A stretch of DNA of 52,930 nucleotides from Candidatus Bathyarchaeota archaeon (GTDB taxonomy: Archaea; Thermoproteota; Bathyarchaeia; Bathyarchaeales; Bathyarchaeaceae), in the NCBI GenBank assembly GCA_030608565.1, contig JAUWDY010000007.1:1-52930 (forward strand), given 5' to 3'. A model generated the notes under the pieces. That model saw only the letters and a list, made by a program, of their open reading frames with translations, had not been told where the DNA came from and ran no database searches. Below, one piece after another: positions 24,473 to 33,676 of this stretch. Made by a program: the position numbers and the translations under genes. Positions within the stretch are counted from its first letter, which is position 1. Each line of letters opens with the position of its first letter.

Positions 24473-24507
24473 TGGCTTTGATACGTCTCTGGCACGAGGC
24501 CTCAAGA

Positions 24508-25158
24508 ATGCCATTAGACGAAAAAAATCTTCTTCAGACGATTAAGGAAGTTAAGGAAAAGTCTAAAAAAAGAAGTTTTGTACAGTCCATCGAACTTATC
24601 ATAAGCCTCCGGGACATAGACCCGAAAAAGCCTGAGGGCAAAATACAAGAACTTATTGAACTTCCGAATTCTACAGGAAAAGAAAACAGAGTATGCGTGA
24701 TCGCCTCCGGAGAAATGGCTTTGAAAGCCAAAAAGGCAAACGCAGACCTTGTTATTAAAAGAACTGAGCTTCAAGCTCTAGCTGGCGATAAGAAGAAACA
24801 AAAGGAGTTGGCAAAAGCCTACGACTTCTTCATTGCAGAAGCCCCGTTAATGCCACTCGTAGGAAAGATTCTTGGCGCCACTCTGGGACCAAAGGGAAAG
24901 ATGCCGACACCCGTGCCTCCACCAGCAAATATAGCGGAGCATATAAAGAAACATCGGAAAATGGTGTTTATAAGGCTGCGGGGGCAACCAGTTCTTCAAT
25001 GTCGTGTGGGAACCGAAAACATGGAAGATAGCAAAATCGCTGAAAACTCTCAGGTAGTAATAAGAAGGGTTGAAGGGAAACTTAGAAGAGGAATAAAAAA
25101 CATCAGGTCAATCCAATTGAAAACAAGTATGGGTTCACCGATTAAAATGAAAATGTAG
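24508..25158 (+). CDS. rpl1: Ribosomal protein L1
   Basis: L1-stalk protein. Conserved block PLMPLVGKILGATLGPKGKMPTPVP (about 112-136) and the C-terminal KTSMGSPIKM. The ATG at 24508 has GAGG upstream; the frame opens at TTG 24478, which is upstream of the predicted transcript start. No L1-binding autoregulatory structure was identified in the short leader. Confidence 0.95.
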   Translation: MPLDEKNLLQTIKEVKEKSKKRSFVQSIELIISLRDIDPKKPEGKIQELIELPNSTGKENRVCVIASGEMALKAKKANADLVIKRTELQALAGDKKKQKELAKAYDFFIAEAPLMPLVGKILGATLGPKGKMPTPVPPPANIAEHIKKHRKMVFIRLRGQPVLQCRVGTENMEDSKIAENSQVVIRRVEGKLRRGIKNIRSIQLKTSMGSPIKMKM

Positions 25159-25160
25159 AT

Positions 25161-26063
25161 GTGAGAAAGAACATGTTGCGTCAAACGGTGCTAGCGAAGG
25201 CTGAGGAGGTCAAAGAAACAAAAGCCCTCATAAAGCAGTATAAGGCTCTCGGAGTCGCCAGCCTACAAAAAGTTAGAGCTGCCCAACTTCAAGGATTGAG
25301 GAGAAAACTGAAGAACAGCGCCCACTTTCATGTGATCAAGAACAGTATAGTAAAAAGGGCAATTGCCGAGTGCAAAGACAAGCCCGGGCTTGAAAAACTT
25401 GAAGAACACTTGAGCGGAGCTAACATCTTCCTCTTCACCAGCCTCAACCCATTCAAACTCGTATTGCTTCTCGAAAAGAGTAGAATGAAGGCCACTGCGA
25501 AGGCTGGCGATGTAGCGGCATACGACGTGACCGTTTCAGCTGGAAACACTGGACTACCTCCAGGTCCAATCATCAGTCAACTAAGCGCCGTAGGCCTACC
25601 CACAAGAATCGAGGGCGGAAGCGTATGGGTAACTCATGACACTTTGGTGGTGAAAAAGGGGGGCGTTATACCAATGAATCTTGCAAACATACTTTCAAAG
25701 CTTGGCATAAAACCAGTAGAGATTGGACTTACCATGAAGGTGGTATACGACAACGGACTAATCATAAATGAAGAACAGCTACGAATAGATCTAGAAGAGT
25801 TTCAACGAAGCCTCAAGGAAGCCCACACATACGCGTTCAGTTTATCACTGAATGCTGCATATCCACTTGCAGAAAACATTACCCAGCTTCTTCAAATGGC
25901 ACATCACGAAGCGTACGGACTAGCTCTAAACGCAGACTTACCCGCTCCCGACACAATAGCTGATCTCGTAAGGAAAGCTCACGTGGAAATGCTAAGTTTA
26001 AAAACGAGGTTAGCTGTAGCCAGCGAAAAGGCTACGTCAACAAGTTCTGTTCAGAAAGGTTAA
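25161..26063 (+). CDS. rpl10: Ribosomal protein L10 (P0)
   Basis: Stalk platform protein carrying L12 dimers. The N-terminal rRNA-binding domain contains LRRKLKNSAHFHVIKNSIVKRA, the insertion domain contains GNTGLPPGPIISQL, and the C-terminal helical spine (about 210-290) would bind several L12 dimers. It ends SSVQKG without the acidic tail and GLGALFG peptide that many archaeal P0 proteins share with L12. The start is GTG at 25161 or ATG at 25173. Confidence 0.94.
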   Translation: MRKNMLRQTVLAKAEEVKETKALIKQYKALGVASLQKVRAAQLQGLRRKLKNSAHFHVIKNSIVKRAIAECKDKPGLEKLEEHLSGANIFLFTSLNPFKLVLLLEKSRMKATAKAGDVAAYDVTVSAGNTGLPPGPIISQLSAVGLPTRIEGGSVWVTHDTLVVKKGGVIPMNLANILSKLGIKPVEIGLTMKVVYDNGLIINEEQLRIDLEEFQRSLKEAHTYAFSLSLNAAYPLAENITQLLQMAHHEAYGLALNADLPAPDTIADLVRKAHVEMLSLKTRLAVASEKATSTSSVQKG

Positions 26064-26105
26064 AAAGGGGATTGTGAAAAGAGAGAAGAGGATGGTGAAT
26101 AGATT

Positions 26106-26414
26106 ATGGAGTACGTGTATGCCGCAATGCTTCTGCACAAAGCTGGAAAACCCATCAACGAGAAGAGCATAACCGAAGTGCTCAAAGCAGCGAAAATTAA
26201 TGCAGATCCTGTCAGAGTCAAAGCTCTGGTGGCTTCCTTAGCTGAGGTTGACATTGAGGAAGCAATTAAATCTCCATCAGCGCTGATGGCACCTGCACCG
26301 GCTGCTGCAGTAGCTCCAGAGGCTAAACCAGCGGAAGAGAAAAAAGAGAAGAAGAAAGAAGAGAAAGCAAAGGAAGAGGAAGCACTCGAAGGCCTCGGAG
26401 CTCTATTTGGATAA
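26106..26414 (+). CDS. rpl12: Ribosomal protein L12 (P1-type)
   Basis: Archaeal/eukaryotic stalk protein, 102 residues. It has an N-terminal dimerisation domain ([21 protein letters not shown]), an Ala/Pro hinge, a Lys/Glu-rich linker and the C-terminal GLGALFG motif that recruits translation GTPases. Confidence 0.95.
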   Translation: MEYVYAAMLLHKAGKPINEKSITEVLKAAKINADPVRVKALVASLAEVDIEEAIKSPSALMAPAPAAAVAPEAKPAEEKKEKKKEEKAKEEEALEGLGALFG

Positions 26415-26604
26415 GGCAATTTCTGATTAAGAAAACTGTACCAACTTTCTACAAGTTATGGTAAACTCAGAAGCCTTTGTGAAAAACATAATCAAAACTG
26501 AGAATCAGACGTCAAAGGATGCGCCTTAAATTCCTGAGGTCCTTGACTTATTTTAGAACAGTTTTGGTGAGAAATGTAACGGTTAAATGCTTCCTTAAAC
26601 TCTA

Positions 26605-26613
26605 ACTTTTAAA
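26605..26613 (+). promoter_or_regulatory. TATA box of alaS
   Basis: ACTTTTAAA, about 35 bp before the ATG at 26644; the transcript is probably almost leaderless. Confidence 0.55.
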
Positions 26614-26643
26614 TCTACGGGGTTCTTACTTGATGAGTGATGG

Positions 26644-29445
26644 ATGATGAAACGTTTTCCTGAAAGCGAATATCACGTTCCCTTCTTCGATGAGTACGGG
26701 TACGTTCGGAAATTGTGCCCGATTTGTAAAGAGTATTTTTGGACGCAGAATCCCGATCAGAAAACCTGTGGAGAATCCACTCCTGAAGGTTGTGCACCTT
26801 TAACTTTCATTAACAACCCACCCACTCGCAAGCGTTACAGCCTTCAAGAGATGCGTGAAGCTTTTCTTTCCTTCTTTGAGAAGCAAGGACATGAGAGGAT
26901 TACTCCTTATCCTATTGTAGCTAGGTGGAGAGACGACCTTTACTTCACCCACGCCAGCATCATCGACTTTCAACCCTACGTTACGAACGGAATCACTCCT
27001 CCACCAGCCAATCCTCTTGTCATCAGTCAGCCCTGCATCCGATTTATCGACGTGGATAACGTTGGACCCACCTTCGGTCGACACCTAACCATCTTTGAGA
27101 TGGGTGGTCATCACGCGTTTAACTATCCAGATAAGGAGATTTACTGGAAAGACCAAACCGTGCGATACCATCACGAATTTGTTACTAAGGACTTGGGAGT
27201 AAAGTCTGAGGAGATCATTTACAAAGAGGACGTATGGTCGGGTGGAGGAAATGCTGGCCCTGACCTCGAGAGCATTGTTCGAGGACTAGAGCTTGCCACA
27301 TTGGTATTCATGAAGTTCAAGGTAGTCAACGGCGAATTCGTCGAGTTGCCCATACGAACCGTCGACACCGGATATGGGATTGAACGATACACATGGCTGT
27401 CGCAAGGATCTGTAAGCTGCTTCCATGCGGTTTATGGACCAGTCTTAGATACAGTTCTGAAGATGGCGGGCATAAGCAAAGTTGATAACGAATTACTGGC
27501 GAGAGTGGCGAAAGTATCTGGTGTGATGAGTGTAGAGAAAACAATTGACCGAAAAGGAATTCGGAAAAGGGTTGCTGAACAAGTAGGAATAGGCTTAGAT
27601 GAGCTTAATGAAATAATGCTTCCAATCGAAAGCGCCTTCGCCATTGTGGATCATGCCAAATGTCTAGTGTTCATGCTCGCCGAAGGCATCGTACCCTCCA
27701 ACGTACGGGAAGGATACTTAACTAGACTGATAATTCGCCGAACCTACAGACTGGTCAAGACACTCGCAATCGAGGAAAAACTGCCAGACCTCATCGACAT
27801 GCAAATAAAATCTTGGTCAAAAGATTTTCCTCACTTAAAGGAAATGCGGGATGAAATCTTAGAAATCCTCCTAGTGGAGCAAGATAAATTTAAACAAACT
27901 CTCAAAAGAGGAGAGTCACTCGTCAAGCGAATAACTCAAGAATTGAAAATGAAAGCCGTCTCTCAGATTCCAACTGAAACGCTACTAGAGCTCTATGACT
28001 CCCATGGGCTTCCGCCTGAAGTTGTTCGAGAAACTGCTGAAAACTTAGGGATTCAAGTGAAAGTCCCTGAGAATTTTTACATGATGGTTGCTGAGAGGCA
28101 CGTTCAGGCTCCTCCTCAGCGAGAACTGGAGAAAATCGAAGGGTTAGAAGCCAAGGTTTCCGATCTTCCAGAGACGCAAATGCTCTATTATAAAGACTCA
28201 TACCTCCGCGAGTTTGATACACGTGTTCTTCGAGTTGTAAACAACAAGTACGTGGTATTGGAAAAGACGGCGTTTTATCCTGAAGGGGGAGGACAACCCG
28301 CGGATCATGGACCCTTAGAATTTACGGAAAACACGTCGGAAGTTGTGGATGTTCAAAAATTAGGAAACATCATCGTTCATGTTCTTAAAGGTCCAGTTCC
28401 AAAAGAAGGCGATGTGGTGAAGGGAACTATCGATTGGAAGCGAAGAAGCATTCTGATGAAACAACACACCGCAACCCACATCATTAACGGCGCAGCGAGA
28501 CGAGTCCTTGGACAACACGTCTGGCAATGTGGAGCCCAAAAGGGTCTAGACCGCTCAAGACTAGACATCTCCCATTTTCGACGTTTAACGCTGGAAGAAA
28601 CCCAAAAAATCGAAGCACTCGCAAACGAGGCTGTGATGCGGAAGATTTCAGTTGAAACGTCTTGGATGCCTAGGGGAGAAGCGGAGAAACTTTATGGCTT
28701 CCAACTCTATCAAGGTGGAGTGGTTCCGGGAAAAGAGGTTCGTGTTGTGAAAACTGGAGACTGGGACGTTGAAGCCTGCGCAGGAATCCACGTGAAAAAC
28801 ACGGAAGAAATTGGATTCATAAAAATCATCCACACAGAAAGAATCCAAGACGGCGTCGAACGCATCGTGTTCAGCGCAGGGCTACCCGCTCTAACATCAG
28901 TGCAGGAAAGCGACAAATTGCTTTGGAAACTTTCTGAGGTCTTGAATGCACCACATGAAAAGCTTGTAAAAACCGCAGAACGCCTCGTTAGAGAGTGGAA
29001 AGAAGTTCGACGTAGGGAAAAGCAACTCATCAAAGAAATTGCTGTTCGAGAAAGTTTGAAGTTGAAGGAGCACGAAGTCAGAAAGGCAAAGCCAATTGAA
29101 GGAGTGAATTTTGTGACACAGAAGTTTGAACCGTTAGATGTCAACCGCATGATTCAAACAGCCAGTGAAATAGTAAAAGCACAGCCGAACGCAATCTCAA
29201 TATTTTATGGGACGGACGACAAGAACGCGAGGATTGTGGTGATGGCTGGGAAAGATGCAGTAGAATGTGGCATAGACGCTGGTGAGATAGCGAAAGAGAT
29301 TGCGTCGTTGCTGGGTGGCGGTGGCAGCGGAAGGCCTGACTTTGCTCAGGGAGGAGGGACCTTGGTCAAGAATATTTCAAAGGTGCAACAAAAGGCTGAG
29401 AAAGTCGTAAGAAAACAACTGGCGCAACTAAGGGAAACGGATTAA
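26644..29445 (+). CDS. alaS: Alanyl-tRNA synthetase, archaeal type
   Basis: Class II synthetase charging tRNA-Ala. The archaeal N-terminal zinc-like segment CPICKEYFWTQNPDQKTCGE (about 20-39) precedes the catalytic core (motif 2 region FGRHLTIFEMGGHHAFNYP). The editing domain has HTATHIINGA (HxxxH, about 620) and the second metal-binding set ending CAGIHV (about 718). The C-terminal domain ends with GGGGSGRPDFAQGGG. Full length at 933. It is monocistronic by promoter position; leuS follows. Confidence 0.96.
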   Translation: MMKRFPESEYHVPFFDEYGYVRKLCPICKEYFWTQNPDQKTCGESTPEGCAPLTFINNPPTRKRYSLQEMREAFLSFFEKQGHERITPYPIVARWRDDLYFTHASIIDFQPYVTNGITPPPANPLVISQPCIRFIDVDNVGPTFGRHLTIFEMGGHHAFNYPDKEIYWKDQTVRYHHEFVTKDLGVKSEEIIYKEDVWSGGGNAGPDLESIVRGLELATLVFMKFKVVNGEFVELPIRTVDTGYGIERYTWLSQGSVSCFHAVYGPVLDTVLKMAGISKVDNELLARVAKVSGVMSVEKTIDRKGIRKRVAEQVGIGLDELNEIMLPIESAFAIVDHAKCLVFMLAEGIVPSNVREGYLTRLIIRRTYRLVKTLAIEEKLPDLIDMQIKSWSKDFPHLKEMRDEILEILLVEQDKFKQTLKRGESLVKRITQELKMKAVSQIPTETLLELYDSHGLPPEVVRETAENLGIQVKVPENFYMMVAERHVQAPPQRELEKIEGLEAKVSDLPETQMLYYKDSYLREFDTRVLRVVNNKYVVLEKTAFYPEGGGQPADHGPLEFTENTSEVVDVQKLGNIIVHVLKGPVPKEGDVVKGTIDWKRRSILMKQHTATHIINGAARRVLGQHVWQCGAQKGLDRSRLDISHFRRLTLEETQKIEALANEAVMRKISVETSWMPRGEAEKLYGFQLYQGGVVPGKEVRVVKTGDWDVEACAGIHVKNTEEIGFIKIIHTERIQDGVERIVFSAGLPALTSVQESDKLLWKLSEVLNAPHEKLVKTAERLVREWKEVRRREKQLIKEIAVRESLKLKEHEVRKAKPIEGVNFVTQKFEPLDVNRMIQTASEIVKAQPNAISIFYGTDDKNARIVVMAGKDAVECGIDAGEIAKEIASLLGGGGSGRPDFAQGGGTLVKNISKVQQKAEKVVRKQLAQLRETD

Positions 29446-29550
29446 AGTAAGCGTGTTCATTAGGGTTGTTGGTGCTGAACTTGAGGGATAATGTTCTCCT
29501 CGAAGACTAACCGAACCTTTAATAATCCTCAGAGTAGTTCAGAAAGTTTC

Positions 29551-32433
29551 ATGGAAATTTTAAAACAGATCGAAGACAAGTGGCGCAAAGAGTGGGAAAA
29601 AGCAAAGGTTTTTGAGGCAAATCCAGATTCTACAAGAAAAAAATGTTTTGTAACTTTTCCATACTCCTACGCGAATGGGCCACTCCATGTGGGACACGGC
29701 TTCACAGCTACACGCGTCGACGCTTATGCACGGTTTAAACGGATGCAAGGTTACAACGTTCTGTTTCCGTGGGCTTGGCACTGGACAGGTCAGACTATAG
29801 CTGGAGCAAGTGAACGAGTGAAAGCGGGGGACAAAGATTTCGTTCGGGCCTTAAGGGAAATCGACGGCGTTTCAGAACAGGACTTGAAAAAGTTTGTTGC
29901 CCCAGCGTATATGGCCACCTACTACACGAGAGAGAACAGGGAAACAGTAAAGCACATAGGGTTTTCAGTTGATTGGAGAAGAGATTTTCACACTACCAGC
30001 CCTACATTCAACAAATTTATTGAGTGGCAGTACAAGCGACTACGGGAAAAAGGATACGTCGTCAAAGGAACACACCCCGTTGTATGGTGTCCGCACTGTG
30101 AAAGCCCCACCGGAGACCACGACCGACACGAGGGAGAAGGCGTCCGACCCGAAGAGTACACGTTAATGAAATTCAAAATTGAAGACGCATACCTGCCTGC
30201 GGCTACGTTCAGACCTGAAACAATTTACGGCATAACCAACATGTGGATAAATCCAGACGCCACCTACGTTAAAGCTCAAGTCAACAATGAACAGTGGATT
30301 ATCAGCGAGGAAGCCACCAAAAAATTAAAAGAACAAAGACGAAAAATCAAAGTCATAAGCCAATTCAAAGGCAGAGAAATTATCGGAAAACATTTTGTAA
30401 ACCCCATCAACAACAAAAAACTGCTGGTACTGCCGGGCTGGTTCGTAGATTCCTCACACGCAACTGGAATCGTGTACAGCGTCCCTTCACATGCTCCCTA
30501 CGATTGGCTAGCATTAAGAGACCTGCAGACAAAACCTGAGTCGCTCAAAGAGTTCAACATCGAACCCACTTCAGTGAAGAACATACAGCCCATCTCCATG
30601 ATTCAGGTGGAAGGATCCACAGAGCACCCAGCCATCGAATTAGTGGAACAAATGGGAGTGAAAAATCAATACGACCCAAAAGCCGAGGAAGCAACGAAAT
30701 CATTGTACAAAAGAGAGTTTCACAGCGGCGTTCTGAAGGACCTTTGTGGAGAGTACACTGGAAAAACCGTTTTTGAAGTGAAAGATCGTTTGATCCAAGA
30801 CTTTAAGCAGAAGGGCATCGCCGATTCCATGTACGATCTGCCTCAACGAGTCATCTGCCGCTGTTTAACACCTTGTATAGTTAAGGTGCTTGAGGGCCAA
30901 TGGTTTCTGAGATATTCAGATCAGGCTTGGAAAGAAAAAGCCAAGGAGGCACTGAACAAAGCGTCTGTTTACCCCGAATCCGCCGTACAGTGGTTCATTA
31001 ACGTCATTGACTGGTTAAAAGAGTGGCCTTGCGCCAGAAAAACCGGTTTAGGAACGACGCTGCCATGGAGTCCAGGCTGGATCGTGGAAACGTTGAGCGA
31101 CTCAACGATCTACATGGCTTTCTACACAATAAACAAGCACATCAAACATTTCAACATAAAGCCAGAGCAGCTGACAGTTCAAGTATTTGATTATGTCTTT
31201 CTCGGCAAAGGTAACGTAGAAAAAGTAGCTGAAAAATCACATATAAGCCATGCTGTCTTGGAGTCGATGCGAACAGAATTCGTATATTGGTACCCTGTAG
31301 ACTTCAGGGACTCCGCGAAAGAGCTAGTTCCAAATCATCTAACTTTCTTCCTCTTCCACCACGTAGCACTGTTTCCGCCAGAACACTGGCCTAAGGCGAT
31401 AGGTGTAAACGGGATGTTGATGATCGAAGGAAAGAAAATGTCGAAGTCGAAAGGCAACTTCGTAACGTTGAGAAGTGCCCTAAACCAGTATGGAGCAGAT
31501 GCCACTCGTTGCGCGTTGCTGTTGGGCGCGGAAGACATGGACGACCCAGATTGGAGAAGCGAAAGTATCCGTGAGGTAAAGGGCAAGCTTGAAAGCTTCT
31601 ACAACTTGACTAACAGCTTGATTGAGGCGAAGGGGGAAGATGAGAAAGTAGGTCATTTGGAGAAATGGCTGATTAGTAGATTAGAGCACCGAACCAAAAA
31701 AGTAACAGAAAGCATGGAGATAATGAAAACGAGAACAGCCATAGAAAACGTGTTCTTCGAAGTTTGGAACGATTTTCGCTGGTATAAACGAAGAAAAGAA
31801 CGCCCTAACACAAGGATTCTTAGAGAAGCTATGGAAACTTGGATACGCCTGCTCGCCCCATTTGCACCCTACATCTGTGAAGAACTTTGGAGTAAGCTGG
31901 GCAGAGAAAGCTTCATTTCATTTGCTGAGTGGCCCACCTACGACGAAAAAAAGGTTGATATCCGAGCAGAAGAAACAGAAAGCCTAGTCAAAAACGTGTT
32001 AGATGATACCTTCAACATTCTACGCGCAACCAAAATCAAGCCAAAAAGAATCTACTATTATTCAGCTGCACCTTGGAAATGGAAAATCTATCTGAAGCTA
32101 ATGGAAAAGTCAGTTTCCACCAGAGTTGTTCAAAGCGAGGTTATGAGAGAGTTGATGAAAGACCCTGATATGAAAAAAATGGCAAAAGGAGTCGCGAAAT
32201 TCGTCGGCCAAGTCGTCGATGAAATCAACCGAATGCCAGACGACAAGAAAAATAGACAATTAAAGGCTGGGGTTATTGATGAAAACCAAGCGTTGAAGGA
32301 AGCTGAGGCTTTTTTCGACCGTGAACTCAACGCAAAGATTCTCACGTATCCTGAAGAAGACGCACAACGTCATGACCCGAAGAAAAGAGCGGAGTCAGCT
32401 AAACCATACCGTCCAGCTATTTACATCCAATAG
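29551..32433 (+). CDS. leuS: Leucyl-tRNA synthetase, archaeal type
   Basis: Class I synthetase with HIGH-type motif HVGHG, a large CP1 editing insertion including the TFRPETIYG region, zinc-like cysteines (WCPHCESPTGDH), and KMSKSKGN (about residue 650). Length of 960 is normal. I chose ATG 29551 because a TATA-like CTTTAATAA (about 29517-29525) lies inside the longer frame that opens at 29491; homology also begins at MEILKQIEDKWRKEW. Confidence 0.95.
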   Translation: MEILKQIEDKWRKEWEKAKVFEANPDSTRKKCFVTFPYSYANGPLHVGHGFTATRVDAYARFKRMQGYNVLFPWAWHWTGQTIAGASERVKAGDKDFVRALREIDGVSEQDLKKFVAPAYMATYYTRENRETVKHIGFSVDWRRDFHTTSPTFNKFIEWQYKRLREKGYVVKGTHPVVWCPHCESPTGDHDRHEGEGVRPEEYTLMKFKIEDAYLPAATFRPETIYGITNMWINPDATYVKAQVNNEQWIISEEATKKLKEQRRKIKVISQFKGREIIGKHFVNPINNKKLLVLPGWFVDSSHATGIVYSVPSHAPYDWLALRDLQTKPESLKEFNIEPTSVKNIQPISMIQVEGSTEHPAIELVEQMGVKNQYDPKAEEATKSLYKREFHSGVLKDLCGEYTGKTVFEVKDRLIQDFKQKGIADSMYDLPQRVICRCLTPCIVKVLEGQWFLRYSDQAWKEKAKEALNKASVYPESAVQWFINVIDWLKEWPCARKTGLGTTLPWSPGWIVETLSDSTIYMAFYTINKHIKHFNIKPEQLTVQVFDYVFLGKGNVEKVAEKSHISHAVLESMRTEFVYWYPVDFRDSAKELVPNHLTFFLFHHVALFPPEHWPKAIGVNGMLMIEGKKMSKSKGNFVTLRSALNQYGADATRCALLLGAEDMDDPDWRSESIREVKGKLESFYNLTNSLIEAKGEDEKVGHLEKWLISRLEHRTKKVTESMEIMKTRTAIENVFFEVWNDFRWYKRRKERPNTRILREAMETWIRLLAPFAPYICEELWSKLGRESFISFAEWPTYDEKKVDIRAEETESLVKNVLDDTFNILRATKIKPKRIYYYSAAPWKWKIYLKLMEKSVSTRVVQSEVMRELMKDPDMKKMAKGVAKFVGQVVDEINRMPDDKKNRQLKAGVIDENQALKEAEAFFDRELNAKILTYPEEDAQRHDPKKRAESAKPYRPAIYIQ

Positions 32434-32500
32434 TTTCTTTTCTGTTACATTAGTATGAATTGCCTTTAGTGTTAACATGAAAAAGAAAAATCTCAAACGT

Positions 32501-32926
32501 TCATGTCGATTGGGTTTTGGGTCGTACTTTAAGGTAGTTTGCTTTTTTGTGTTTAGTCTCTCTGTACTCTTGAATGGCGCTTGCGAATGAGAATGTGGAA
32601 GCTAACAGCAATGGTATACCAACCTCTAATAGAGATAAGTGTCCGCCATCATAAGCGAAGGAAAGAAATAGGAATGAGAAACCTAATTCGATGACAGCAA
32701 ATACTAATAGTGCTACGCCAAGAAAAGCGCGGGTTTTCTTGCCCAAACGCCCTAAAATTTGAAAAGAACTCAAGCCGATGACAGTAAACATGAGACCGAT
32801 TATGACCAAATTCCCTGCTGCACCCGCCTTACTTGAGTAGGAAACGAATGCGTAGTAGTAGAAGATGCTTGCCAACCCAATGTTAGCGAGACCACTGCAT
32901 ATCATAAAAACTGAGGAAAGCCTCAT
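32501..32926 (-). CDS. Small four-helix membrane protein, unknown
   Basis: About 141 residues with four predicted membrane segments (roughly 5-25, 38-58, 68-88, 97-117) and a basic C-terminal tail, so the tail is probably cytoplasmic. I do not recognise the family. The ATG at 32926 fits the minus-strand TATA box AAATATTTAAAG (about 32952-32963); GTG codons at 32935 and 32932 are alternatives. It is convergent with leuS. Confidence 0.6.
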   Translation of the reverse strand: MRLSSVFMICSGLANIGLASIFYYYAFVSYSSKAGAAGNLVIIGLMFTVIGLSSFQILGRLGKKTRAFLGVALLVFAVIELGFSFLFLSFAYDGGHLSLLEVGIPLLLASTFSFASAIQEYRETKHKKANYLKVRPKTQST

Positions 32927-33158
32927 TAACACCACTAAAATGAACGTTACATTTCTTTAAATATTTATTTGATTCGACACTATTTCTGCCACTGCATAGT
33001 TGTCCAACAATTCTGTCTCTTACCTTCTCCTTTCGATGTTAAGCGAAACCTCTCTTCAAAGGCAGTTGATTTAACATGTTAAAACCCTCTTGGATTTGTT
33101 CTAAAAAATGGACTTATAAGGCTACGTTGAAGAGAATATCTGTGAGTGTGCCTTTCTA

Positions 33159-33605
33159 TTGTCAGCTGAAGACAAGAAGAAGCTGGAATTCGAGCTTCGC
33201 GGCAAAGCTTGGAAAGTCTACTGGCTTCTTTTGAAAAGAGGTTGCCCAATGAGTGTAAGGGAGGTTCAAAGGGCTTTACATTTTAGCAGCCCCAGCGTAG
33301 CACAGCATCATCTCGACCGTTTGTGTGATTTGGGCTTGGTTCAGAAGCAAAGCGTAGGGGGCAGCTATTTATTGACTAGCAAGGTTAAAATCGGAGTGCT
33401 TAGGCATTTCGTTAAGCTGGGAAGGTTGCTGTTTCCCAGATATTTCTTTTACGCGATTTTCTCCACAACATTCTACATAGCTTATCTCGCAACATTGATG
33501 CAAAGCTTCACGAGGGAGAACTTGTTTATCACCATTTTCGGAGCAGTGGTTTCAGCTATATTCTGGTATGAAGCTCTCCGAGTGTGGCGTCTAAAACCCT
33601 ATTAA
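33159..33605 (+). CDS. Winged-helix regulator with two C-terminal membrane helices
   Basis: An N-terminal ArsR-like winged helix (about 10-85) with recognition-helix region FSSPSVAQHHLDRLCDLGLV is followed by two hydrophobic segments (about 97-117 and 122-142). This layout suggests a membrane-bound transcription factor sensing envelope state. The start is TTG. The next gene, 70 bp downstream, encodes a secreted beta-propeller, a plausible target. Confidence 0.75.
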   Translation: MSAEDKKKLEFELRGKAWKVYWLLLKRGCPMSVREVQRALHFSSPSVAQHHLDRLCDLGLVQKQSVGGSYLLTSKVKIGVLRHFVKLGRLLFPRYFFYAIFSTTFYIAYLATLMQSFTRENLFITIFGAVVSAIFWYEALRVWRLKPY

Positions 33606-33676
33606 CCGTTTGTTCTAATTTCTGGACAGAATGTACCAAAAATTAGGATAAAATACGAGCATTTCCCATTATTAGA

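Noticed and set aside
26060-26419. 119-codon minus-strand frame opposite rpl12
   Set aside because: Shadow of the Ala/Glu/Lys-rich L12 gene; low-complexity Ser/Ala/Phe sequence.
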